Assembly (NCBI GenBank): GCA_033239525.1
Contig: BSYO01000004.1
Span: forward strand, 1,116,001 to 1,180,000
Length of the DNA stretch: 64,000 nucleotides
Direction: 5' to 3'
Origin: Nepenthes gracilis
Lineage: Eukaryota > Streptophyta > Magnoliopsida > Caryophyllales > Nepenthaceae
Shown here: piece after piece, positions 35,204-45,165 of the stretch
How the letters are laid out: each line of letters starts with the position of its first letter
How positions within the stretch are numbered: position 1 is the stretch's first letter
Notes under the pieces: generated by a model
What the model was told of the DNA's origin: nothing
What the model saw: the letters and a program-made list of their open reading frames with translations, nothing else
Databases searched by the model: none
Program-made: the position numbers and the translations under genes

Positions 35204-35721
35204 ATGGCTGAATCTTGCGTTTCCGTACACGGGTCAATTATATAATTTTTTTTTATTATTTTAACTAATTAAATATTGATATGTTAGGTTAAAAACAGGC
35301 TAATTCAATCCTCTAAATTAAAAAAATTATAAATTTAAATATTAGATAATATATCAAAAATCGAGTATTATATACATTTTATCTTTAATTTATTTTATTG
35401 TAGTGCGCAAAATCTAAATTTAAAATTATAAAAGTTTGATCGGTTATTGTTCGAATGTTGAAATGGCTGAATCTTGTGTTTCATTATATGGGGTCAATTA
35501 TATAATTTTTTTAATTATTTTAACTAATTGAATATTGATAGGCATAGTTAAAAACCGGCTAGGCCAATGCTCCAAATAAATAGATTATTGAATTGAGTGT
35601 TGAATGATATATCAAGAATCGAGTACCATACATCTTTTACTTTCAATTTATTTTATTGTAGTGCGTATGATCCAAATTCAAAATTACGAATATTATACCC
35701 ATTATTGTCTAAATATTAAAG
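35204..35721. repeat. 259-bp tandem duplication
   Basis: Copy 1 begins at 35204 and copy 2 at 35463, both with ATGGCTGAATCTTG. They stay colinear over the whole unit (GGGTCAATTATATAATTTTTTT, ATTTTAACTAATTRAATATTGATA, TTTATTTTATTGTAGTGCG) with scattered substitutions. No coding potential. Confidence 0.85.
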
Positions 35722-36179
35722 TGTAACAAAGCGGCTTTCTAATTCATATATATCACACTAAATTATTCTAAATGTATCTATTTATTTGTTTTATTTATCT
35801 AAAATTATTTCATAATTTTTCACAGATCTTTTCTTCATTAAATGTCTAAATCATCTTAAATGCCTTTCACTTGTATTAACTTCTGTAAAATATAACTTTA
35901 AATAACTATGAATATCTATATTTATTATCATGTATTTTAATGTGATTATAATAATATATCTTTATATTTATGTACCACTAATTTTGTTTATATATCTAAA
36001 AAATTTAAAAATATAAATAATTATATTTTTATATATTTTCATAATATAAATATTTAAATATTATTAAAATAATAACAAAAATAACTATTTTTTCATCCTT
36101 TTATTTTTAATATAAAATTAAGTACGTATATCTCAAGGATTTATAAAACATGTTGGGGTGGTTTGATTTGAATACACAT

Positions 36180-36900
36180 AACTTGATACAGTGAAATAAA
36201 ATATGAATCCCCATCAAATATTAATCACCAAATTAATGAATATAAAAAATATAATAATATATGATATTTTTAATCTAAAAAATCTTTTTTAATAATAAAA
36301 AATTTACGAAACAAACTCTAAAATAATTCACTTTCTTATAAGTAACCCATTACGAAATATTTTCACAATAATTTTGAGAGAAGAATAATTTATTATAACC
36401 CACTCAATATACCCAACAGTTAAGAAAAAAAATACAATAAGAAATAACGTATCAAACATTTATAAAAAATAAAATTCAAATCGAATATCAATTGGATATC
36501 AAATATCCTTATCTTCTCTTTCTGTATAGCGCTTTTTGCATGAAAATTGATTTTAGAATATTCTAAAATCCGTAAGGCACGCTTTTATACTGCAAACTAT
36601 GCTCAAGAGCCCATCAGGCATACCTTGAGCATAGATGCTTCGACAAAAGGTGGACTCAGTGAAAAATAAAATTTAAATCGGATATCAACCGAATTTCAAA
36701 TATCATTATCTTCTCTTTCTATGCGGTACTTCTTATATAAAAAATAATTTTGAAATATTTTAAACCTGTAACCCGTGGTCAAACATCGATTAGGCACGCC
36801 TCAAGCACAGGTGCTTCGACAAACGGCCCCTTGGATGCACTTTAAGCATAAGGCCACTAGTTTTGACACTTCAAGTGCCCTTGGGGGTGTCTAAAACATT
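36180..36900 (-). repeat. Copia-like LTR remnant with partly duplicated segment
   Basis: Features of an antisense Copia-type LTR: an ATTTTTAATCTAAAAAAT / AAACAAACTCTAAAATAATTCACTTT module, then AAAATAAAATTCAAATCGAATATCAA. That last module recurs at about 36662 as AAAATAAAATTTAAATCGGATATCAA, so about 190 bp are duplicated. It shares modules with 38390-39120 and 39200-39830. Confidence 0.45.
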
Positions 36901-38380
36901 CTTCATCTCAAATTTTACACTTTAGATTTTTGTCATACAGATGGATATTGTAGTCTGTATGGCTTTAATGATCTTTGATTAAACCTCAATCGATCAATTT
37001 TTGGGCATTGTACGACCTTTTAGTATCTCTTATTACATGGATGATCCTTCATTTACCATGACACTCGTTATATAGTGATCAAAATCCAATAAGCTAAATA
37101 AGTTGATAGATAGGAGACGTATAGGGCCACGATGAAGTGCCCCAGGTTCCCAAGCCGGAGTGCCCTCGTCCGTGCCGGCGCAGAAGTGGTCAACACCGCG
37201 AAATAGTCAGTCAACAATGCTCAATGACGTTAGCAATTTATCAACTCCGGTTAACAGCCGTCGATCCTTGCCGTCAATCGATTAGTGTGTGTATAAATAA
37301 ATACCGCCTATTCTGACGCAAATTGGATAAAATAATATTTACTTTTTTTTTCCAACTAAAAACACTGTTGTATTTTATTTTCATGCTAGATAAATATATT
37401 ATTATTCTATACATATATTATTATTATTAATGGTATATAATCCCATCTATAAGATCTGATATATAGAGATATTAGTTATAATATCTCATGGTATAAATTT
37501 TGGAATAATGACCTCTAATTGTAATTATTTTTTATAGTTATAATAATTAATTATGAGTTCGAATAGATTCCTAATTAATTAACTGTATACACAATATGAA
37601 TGCAGAGCACATTGGTCGTGCTCATGCTCAATTAGACAGTAGTCCTGTGTTTGATTTAGGTATGATTAGCGCATTAGTTTATGTAAATATGTTTTATTTA
37701 TACACGTAAAAAAGCTATGTGTAGGTTATTGACAGAATAGTCGCAACCAATGAGTGTGTGATGGCTCTGTGTATTATTATTGTGAATATACTAATCTATT
37801 TATATGAGGAGCTTCTACTATGTTTAAGTTTATTTATACAAGATTTTGAAGATTAGAGAAAAAAAATGAGAAGATAGAAGAAAGAAGAGAAAATGAATGA
37901 GATTTTGAAGTCTTTAGCGGCAAAGCATTAAGATTTTACAAAAGGTAAGCCTTGTCATTTATCTTCTTACTTAGATTTTAAAATTTTTTTGTTTATGTTT
38001 ATTTATAATTTGATATTTATTTCTATATTTTCATGCAAAGGCTCACCTATATTTAATTTGACAATTCTTGAAAATTTTAGAGTCTATTGAAAAATATTTT
38101 TTTTCATGTTAATTTCATACAAATAATTTTGAGAAATTTGTGTAGCAATGTTAAGACAAGTGATTTATCTTAGAGTTTCTATAAAAAATATGTCTACTTA
38201 TAAGATATTATTATATATTAATTTTTAAATGAATGTCATAGTGCCTAATACCTATAAGTTAAAAAAATGGTATTCAACCCTATTTATAGGATAATATTAT
38301 ATATATAGCATACCGATTGGTTTTGAATCATGTCATCTGATCCCATTTGTGAGAATAAAAATACGTAGACTATTGGGGTT
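36901..38380. other. Intergenic with a GC-rich TATA-bearing island
   Basis: The block at 37130-37320 is markedly GC-richer than its surroundings and ends GTGTATAAATAAATACCGCC near 37290, which looks like an LTR or promoter TATA region. No coding sequence follows that I recognise. The rest is AT-rich. Confidence 0.35.
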
Positions 38381-38389
38381 CAATACTCG

Positions 38390-39120
38390 AATATATTTGA
38401 CCTGACGCAGCGAACAAACTCGAACTCCCGTCAACTTTCATCCGCCAAATATATGAGTACGAGAAACAAACAATATATAACGATTTTTAGCGTATAAAAT
38501 CCTTTTCAATAAAAAAAAAATTACGGATAAAACTCTGAACATATTTACTATAAATAGTGTTGGTCACAAAAATCCCTTCTAAAATCCTTTCACTTTGAAG
38601 TCGAGTGAAAAATGGTTGAATACAATCCTATCTCAACATACCCGACAATCTACAAGAGAAATATATCGAGAAAGAGAACAACCAAATGAAAATACGTTTT
38701 CAAAAATTACCTAAAGAATAGCGGTACCCGATTTTGACAAAAATAAAACTTAAATCGAACATCAACCAGACCCCGAACGTTTTCCACTTCTATCTTCTTC
38801 ACTCTTCTCTCACCGTTCGGCGCCTATTGTGGAGAAATATTTCAGAATTCTTTTTTTTGGAACAAACTCAAAAATCATGTTCGCTTAATTTTATAAACCT
38901 CTGATTTGATCGAGTGCTTATCAAGCATTAAGCCACTGGAATCGGCGCTCGAGCACTAATCAAGTGTGGACCGGGCACGCATATATCAGAATTTGTGTCG
39001 AAGGCATGTCTCGATCACTACTCCGGCGCCTACCTTCTAGAATATTTGCCTCTTCATTGCTCAAGCGAGACTTAAGGGCCTGATTCGACCCTTACCTCCT
39101 TGCTGTTCGCCGCACGCATG
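38390..39120 (-). repeat. Copia-like LTR remnant
   Basis: Contains the antisense-LTR style block ACGATTTTTAGCGTATAAAATCC and TTTACTATAAATAGTG, then AAAATAAAACTTAAATCGAACATCAACC, GGCGCTCGAGCAC and TCAAGCGAGAC modules. Colinear in order with 39200-39830. Confidence 0.45.
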
Positions 39121-39199
39121 AATACTCCAAGTCTCGCAGAAACCCCATGTAATCTTTTGAAAATCTTTTATTTATTGGGATACCCATAAAAGGATGACC

Positions 39200-39830
39200 A
39201 AAAAATCCAACATGAATGACACTTGAAATTTCAACCCTATATGTGAAATTTATCACTATTAACGTGAAAAATTTAACAATATACAATATTTTTAACGTAA
39301 AAAATTATTTTTAATTAAAAAAAATTGCAAAACAAACTCTGAAATAAATTCATTATAAAAGTGCCAATTATAAGAACTCATTTTAAAATCCATTCACTAT
39401 AATTTTAAGTGAAAAATAGTTGATTATAATTCTCTCAACACACCCAATAACTCACAAAGAGAAATACATTGAAAAACAAGTATAACCAAAGGAAATACGT
39501 TCTAAAAATTAATTTAAAACTGCGCACCTAACTTTACTGATGAACGAAATTTAAATTGGATTTCAATCGAATGCCGAACCTTTTTCCTCATTTATCTCTT
39601 TGTGCGACGCACCTTGTATAAAAAACAATTTCAGAATAATTTCAAAATGCGTCTATTGTGTTTTATACTACAAGCCGTGTTCGAGTGCCTCTCGGGCATG
39701 TCTCGAGTGCTGGTTCTATTGTTTTCGGCGCTTAGGAGCGTATCAGGCATGGGTGCCTCTAAATTTGGCGCACGGGCGTTTCGCGTAGGTGAATGTTCTA
39801 ATTCTTGATCGAATTTCGCATGATTTTTCA
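39200..39830 (-). repeat. Copia-like LTR remnant, sister of the preceding one
   Basis: Same module order: AATATTTTTAACGTAAAAAAT, AAACAAACTCTGAAATAAATTCA, AAATTTAAATTGGATTTCAATCGAATGCCGAACC, TCGGGCATGTCTCGAGTGC. Short frames at 39600-39830 are shadows of this repeat. Confidence 0.45.
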
Positions 39831-39986
39831 ATAATTATCCGTTTGTTATTGAACCTATAAGTGAGTCACCAAATTTAATATGATACAAGTCACTGCAATA
39901 TCCTAAAAATATACTTGCCTTTTGATTGAGATGAGTCTTATTTTTATAATTGATACAAGTAATAAATTCTAGAGCTTGAATGATAT

Positions 39987-40262
39987 AGAGCAAGGGACCC
40001 TGGACCCTGCTTCTCTAATTTTAGCCATTGGATTGAAAAAAATTTAATGGTTAAAATTTAAATGTTATATAATAATATCTAAAAAAAATTATTTATTTAA
40101 AAAATATTTTTAGTTTTTAATTTAATATTTAATAAATATTAATATTATAAAAAAATTTTAAAAAATATAACTATATTTAATATTTTTTTTTTATTTTTTA
40201 AAATCTTAATCATTTAATTAAAATCCAATGACCATGAGGGGAGAAGCAGGATTTTGCTGCTC
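39987..40262. mobile_element. MITE-like fold-back element
   Basis: Left end AGAGCA...CCCTGCTTCTC and ATTGGATTGAAAAAAATTTAATGG. The reverse complement of the right end gives AGAGCAGCAAAATCCTGCTTCTC and ATTGGATTTTAATTAAATGATT. Arms of about 55 bp with an AT-rich centre and no coding region. A target duplication is not evident. Confidence 0.55.
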
Positions 40263-41046
40263 TTAAGGAGAAGTAAAATCCTAAATTCTAAATAATATGT
40301 CCATTATATTACTGTTTAAAGATTTTACGTGAAATGAGTTAATTTGGTTGTAAAACTTTCATTTATAATAATTTACGTAGTTTTATAACTAGAAGACATA
40401 AGTAATTCAAAAATAAAAATAATAACAAAATTATTATATCTTAAGAAATCAAATTATTTGAAAAATTGTCGTTACCATCGAATTGTTCCAGTCAATGCGC
40501 TGGCGTTAGCCTCCTGTTTAGTTGGCTATACATCAGTAGTTGCTGACGAAGTTGAACATATTTACTTCTCATTCATTGAAATGATAATTTGCTTGCTATG
40601 TATTTTATTTTTTGCTAATTTTGGAACGATAATTTTATCTGTTTTTTTTTTAATTTTCAATTTAATGAAAATTTTTCATCAGTAGGACGACGACGTTTTT
40701 AAGATCGATCTGTTTTGTCACCATTAATAAACATTTTTGCAAATATAGCCTATACATTATTTGTATAGGCTATGATAACTAAAATTTATATCCATAAACA
40801 TATATAATATTTCAAGTATATTTTTATTTTTACATATTTACAATTTCTATCATAACCTATACATTGCTAAAGTGAATAAAAGTACAATGAAATCACTAAG
40901 CTTGTATTATGTCGAATAAAATAATTATCCTTATAAATAAAAATAATAATTAGAAAAATGGAATATAAAAAACAAATTAAAAAACAAGTTTAAGAATTTT
41001 TCAAGAAATATATTCTACGTATTTTCTTTCATCCTTTGCCTAACCT
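40263..41046. other. AT-rich intergenic
   Basis: Nothing supported. A 75-codon frame at 40458-40685 encodes a hydrophobic segment but has no recognisable motif. Confidence 0.4.
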
Positions 41047-41326
41047 TCAATGAATCTGTAGCGTCTGTCTCCCTCCCACAAAACCTCGAAGATACAGTTG
41101 AAAATTACAGATATGGCGGAGAAAACAGAGGTGATGGGTGCGGCGACGAGAGTTCAAGGGATTTGTTTGTAGCGCCGACACCAACATACTTGGTGAAATT
41201 AGCTCTCTCTCACCGCCGAAACACTCTCTTCTCTCTCTCTGTCTCCCCCTCACCTGTGCATTTCTGCTTCGCGGCGACCACGCCAACGAGGGGAGAAAAA
41301 AAGTATCATGACGAAAAATTAAAGAT
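41047..41326 (-). other. Gene-like GC-rich block, possible 5' gene fragment on the minus strand
   Basis: This block is clearly less AT-rich than its surroundings and is not part of element 2, whose target duplication starts at 41322. On the minus strand a CT/GA-rich leader-like stretch (41210-41250) precedes an ATG at about 41185, opening MLVSALQTNPLNSRRRTHH and continuing to 41047. I do not recognise the product. It could be the start of a gene whose remainder is lost, or chance. Confidence 0.25.
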
Positions 41327-42252
41327 TGGTAGGATGCCAGTAGCAGGCCAGCCTGAAAGGAGCAAGTGGCCCAAAAATAGTAGCGGTACATTTGTGCCTG
41401 AGACAGTCAACGCTTCCGTTGACCTAAGGAACAGTAGGTAGGCCAGTTGCGACTCGAGATGAATGCGGCTCATGTTTAAATCAGCCCACACGCGCTTCCT
41501 CAAGTCTTAATGGTTATCTGTCCTGATTCTCTGCACATCTGAGAAAGGCAATATCCACTGTAACTGTAACTTTCTAAAATTAGAGCGCATCATGGGAGGA
41601 ATGCACACGAATCAGCGCGCAATCCATAGAGAAAACCTTAACGGTTATTATGCGCAGAAGGAAAGGAATCCACCTTATTGACCGTTGCAGCCAAGAATAG
41701 CGCTCGCACCTGAACAGGAAAGGTAATGAACCCCACAAAAGATGGGCACCTCGCTTTGCTACATAGGAAGGTAGCGGAGTACCATGGCTATGAAAAGCTA
41801 TGGAGATTCACTTCGCAGGCACGCTCTCTTTTGCCTACTAAACACCCTTTAGCAAAATAAAATTTACGAAAGCTTTCTACGCTTTCAAAAGTTCCAGTGC
41901 TCGCTCTTGCTCTCTCTTTTGCTAGTCTCCCTGTGGGTTGAGTATTGGGAGAAACTACTTTTTGTAAGCTTTCATAATCCAAGCCACTCTCTCTACGAGT
42001 ACACCTCCTACCTACGTTCCGAAACACATTTTTAGCTTTCATATTTGATTCACTAAATTTTACCTTCTTGTCCTTAGAAGACTCTATATTGATTTGAGTG
42101 TCAGAGTATTTTCGGATGGATTAAATCTCGCAATCACCTGACCTCTTATTTTAAATTATGGCGTGCAGGATTCTAAGCTTGACGGATGGATATCGGAATT
42201 TGACGGACAGTTAGATCTGAACCCGCTCGAAATTTAGATCCAGAACGTATCG
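41327..42252 (+). repeat. Element 2, 5' LTR
   Basis: Colinear with 43951-44859: AGGAGCAAGTGGCCCAAA, TCAACGCTTCCGTTGA, CTTTGCTACATAGGAAGG, GGAGATTCACTTCGCAGGCACG, GATTTGAGTGTCAGAGTATTTT. It ends where the primer-binding region begins. Confidence 0.85.
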
Positions 42253-42324
42253 TTGGCGTCGTCTGTGAGAATACTGACTAAAAGCCGATCAACTACATCC
42301 TTCAAGCAAACATCATCCAACAAA

Positions 42325-42890
42325 ATGGTAAACACCAGGGCTCAAGCTAACGTTCCTACTAGAGAGGCTGCCTCCTCGGACCACAACCACTTAACTGGTA
42401 GTCAGGTCGAAGGGCAGCCAGCCCAATTTTTCTTAGAGCTGGCGGAGCAGATGAACAAGATGTCTTAGATGCTTCAAATGCTTTACACTAGCTAAGGCAA
42501 GAAGAAGTGGCGGGCTCCACCGTCCCCAACTCTTATTCTAGCCTCCAGGCGAGGAGGTCAGAGGGAGAAGAAGTCGACCAAGAAGGCTTCGAGGTTGGGC
42601 ACCTCTCACATTGCGGTGTCCTCCAACGCCTTGGGCCGTTCAAGGCTTGAGGGGCATAGGATTCCAAATGAGAGTCTTGAAAGAAGAAACCCCGGTACTC
42701 CCAGGATGAGCAAAGGGCTCAAATGTAGGAGGGAGCCTCCCAGATAGACCGATCTGCAAGTGGTAGCAACCCACCAGCAATGCGCCGCACCGCAAAAAGA
42801 ATGAAGCTGAGGATTTACCTTAACTCCAAAAGATTTGGAAACTCCTCCTGAGTGGGGAAAAAAGTTAAAAAGATTTAGAACCGCGTGATA
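42325..42890 (+). pseudogene. Element 2 gag remnant
   Basis: ATG at 42325 (MVNTRAQANVPTREAA) sits about 70 bp after the primer-binding region, where Tat gag starts. The frame has a stop at 42466-42468 and more after it. Downstream charged stretches (GKKKWRAPP, RRGGQREKK) are compatible with gag N-terminal sequence. No capsid or zinc-knuckle motif survives. Confidence 0.5.
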
Positions 42891-43293
42891 ACGCATGGCG
42901 TTTACATGAAGTCATGTGATGGGAACACCGAACCCCGTGAGGGTGCACAGTAGCTCCTCTGAAATAGGGAGGTGAAGCCCACTCCACAGGTGTGCCTCGT
43001 ATACTGTGAGCTGGCTGGAGGAGATCATGCCCTATCCAGCTCGCTTGGCATCGAAAAAACAATGTGTGAGGAGATGTTAAACTCAACGTATAACTCCCTC
43101 TCCTCACCAGTAGAAATGACTGAGTAAATTTCGGTAATTGAAGGAGTCATGAGAATAGAGTAGGAGGAGGAATGAAGATTTAGAATTTTTGGAAGAAAAG
43201 TGTGGCAATCATAACGAACACGTGTCGATTCCTGAAAGGGCGCTTTCAAATTGAATCCTCTGAGGAATTAATTACAAGGATTGTAAATTTATT

Positions 43294-43424
43294 GCATGAT
43301 GACACGTGGCAGAGTGCAACGAGCTTTATATAAACCACGTGTAAGTTCAAATCTTTCACACTTGGCTATATATAAACCACGTATGAGTTCAAATCTGCAT
43401 GACGACATGTGGCAGAGTGCAACG
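43294..43424. repeat. Nested A-B-B-A repeats with CACGTG cores in element 2
   Basis: Unit A, GCATGAYGACAYGTGGCAGA, is at 43294-43321 and 43397-43424. Unit B, TATATAAACCACGTRTRAGT, is at 43327-43354 and 43369-43396. Both units contain ACGTG or close variants (G-box/ABRE-like), and B starts with a TATA-like run. Confidence 0.7.
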
Positions 43425-43514
43425 GGCAACTCAGAGCCCTGAAACGACTCTGTAGCCCTTCGATTGCTTGGCGCCATTCTCAACTCACACCATTTTCAGG
43501 ATTCTAATATTGCG

Positions 43515-43848
43515 GTCAACGAATCTGGTCAATATTCTTTTCAGCTCAGTTTTCTGGATTATCACGTCATGGTTGACGAATCTGATCAACATCCTCTTCA
43601 GCTCAGTTCTTCGGATTATCTCGCGGCGGTTAATGAATGCGGTCAATATCTCTTTCAGCTCAATTCTTCGGATTATCTCGTCAGGTCAACGAGTCTGATC
43701 AAAATTACTTTCAGCTCAGTTCTTCGAATTCTAATGTTGCGGTAAACGAATCCGGTCAACTCTTATTTAGCTCAATTCTCCGAATTCAAGTATTGCGGTC
43801 AACGAATCCGGTCAATGTATCTTTTCTCTCCGAATTCAAGTGTAACAG
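43515..43848 (+). repeat. 57-bp tandem repeat, six copies, upstream of element 2 polypurine tract
   Basis: Copies start at 43515, 43572, 43629, 43685, 43742 and 43798. The first two are exactly 57 bp; others have 1-bp or larger losses. In the plus frame the early copies encode a 19-residue motif like V(N/D)ESxQxxFQLSSSDYxxA. Frame is lost at copy 3. Tandem repeats in the hypervariable 3' region of Tat/Ogre elements are known and can seed satellites. Confidence 0.8.
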
Positions 43849-43950
43849 CCAACAGACCCGTTTGAAACCTTAGATCTAGAACACAGTCAAATGCATCCTA
43901 TCGTGAACATGTCAGAGGCGGAGTCCCCGGCCACCAAGCATGGGGGCTAG

Positions 43951-44859
43951 TGATGGGGATGTCGATAGCAAGCCCTCCCAAAAAGAGCAAGTGACCCAAA
44001 TGTAACAACGGACTATTTGTGCTCGGGATGGTCAACCCTTTCGTTGATTAGAGAAGTAGCAGTTAGGCCGGTTGCGGCCCATGTCTAAATCATTCCACAC
44101 TCGCTTCCCCAAGCCTCTATAGCCATCTGCCCTGATTCTCCACTCATCTGAGAGAGGCAATCTCTATTGTAACGACAACCTTCCATTCAGAACATATCCT
44201 AGAAAAAAGGCGCATGAATCGACGTACAATCAATAGAGGAAACCCTAACGGTTACCATGTGCAGAAAAAAATGAATCTGTCTTCTTGATCGTTACAACCA
44301 AGAATGCACTCGCATCCGCATAGGAATGGCAACGACCCCCACAGATGGCGGGCATCCCGCTTTGCTACGCAAGGAAGGCAGCGGAGGACCATGACTACAA
44401 AAGGCCATGGAGATTCACTCCGCAGGCACGGTCTCTTTTACCTACTAAACGCCCTCTAGCAAATTAAAGCTTATGAAAGTTCTTTACGCTCTTAAGTTTT
44501 CCAGCGCTCGCTCCTCTTTTCTCTGCTGCTAGTCCCCTACGGGTTGAGTATTAGAAGAAACTGCTTCTCGAAAACTTCTATAATCTAAGCCACTCTTTCA
44601 ACGAGTACATCTCCTACCTATTTTTCCAAATACACTCTAAGTATTCATTTTTGCATTCACTATATTTTACCTTCTTGTCATCAGAAGATTCTATACTGAT
44701 TTGAGCGTTGGAGTATTTTTCGTGGGAGTAAATTTTGCCGTCACCTGACCTTTTGTTTTAAGTTATGGTGTATAGGATCTTAAACTCAGTAGATGAAGAT
44801 CGAAATCCGACGAACAACTCGATCTAAACCCGTTTAAAGTTTGAATTTATAATACATCA
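43951..44859 (+). repeat. Element 2, 3' LTR
   Basis: 909 bp, TGAT...ATCA, target duplication AAGAT after it. Its end lies 306 bp before the KCS start codon, in the same orientation. Confidence 0.85.
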
Positions 44860-45165
44860 AAGATAATATCAAAGTCCAAAATTTCCATTGATATGCCTTC
44901 TCCGCATCCATTGTATTTGTTGTATCTACCCAATTGAAACGTTCACCCAACCGTAGCAGTCATCATCGTCTTTGAATTTATTACCATTATCATTTATCAC
45001 CATCACTATTCTACTCACCTCCGTCCCCTATCACGTGCTCTCTCTCACTCTCTCTTCCTCAAGGCTCCATCTTCCTGAATTCTTCTCGTATTAATACAAC
45101 TCTGGGTACCCTCCCGCCAGAGTATCAAGGCGTTCATCGCTTCGATTGATCACTCATTAAGCCTC
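44860..45165 (+). promoter_or_regulatory. KCS proximal promoter and 5' leader
   Basis: 306 bp between the LTR and the start codon. Holds ACC/ATC-rich sequence (44960-45010), a CT-rich patch CTCTCTCACTCTCTCTTCCTC (45040-45060) typical of plant core promoters and leaders, and a weak TATA-like ATTAATAC near 45091. No upstream ATG with a long frame. Confidence 0.4.

Larger units (their letters stand above)
41327..44859 (+). mobile_element. Element 2: Tat-like LTR retrotransposon with gag but no pol
   Basis: A perfect 5-bp target duplication, AAGAT, lies at 41322-41326 and 44860-44864. 5' LTR 41327-42252 (TGGTAGGATG...GTATCG), primer-binding region from 42253 (TTGGCGTCGTCTGTGAG), internal 1.7 kb, GGGGGCTAG polypurine-like tract at 43942-43950, 3' LTR 43951-44859 (TGATGGGG...ACATCA). 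The internal part holds a broken gag, a repeat-rich 3' region and no pol, so the copy is non-autonomous. This resembles gag-only terminal-repeat elements described in plants. The LTRs align end to end but differ often, so the insertion is old. Confidence 0.85.

Noticed and set aside
40458..40685. 75-codon frame with hydrophobic C-terminus
   Set aside because: Hydrophobicity follows from T-rich sequence; no family recognised.
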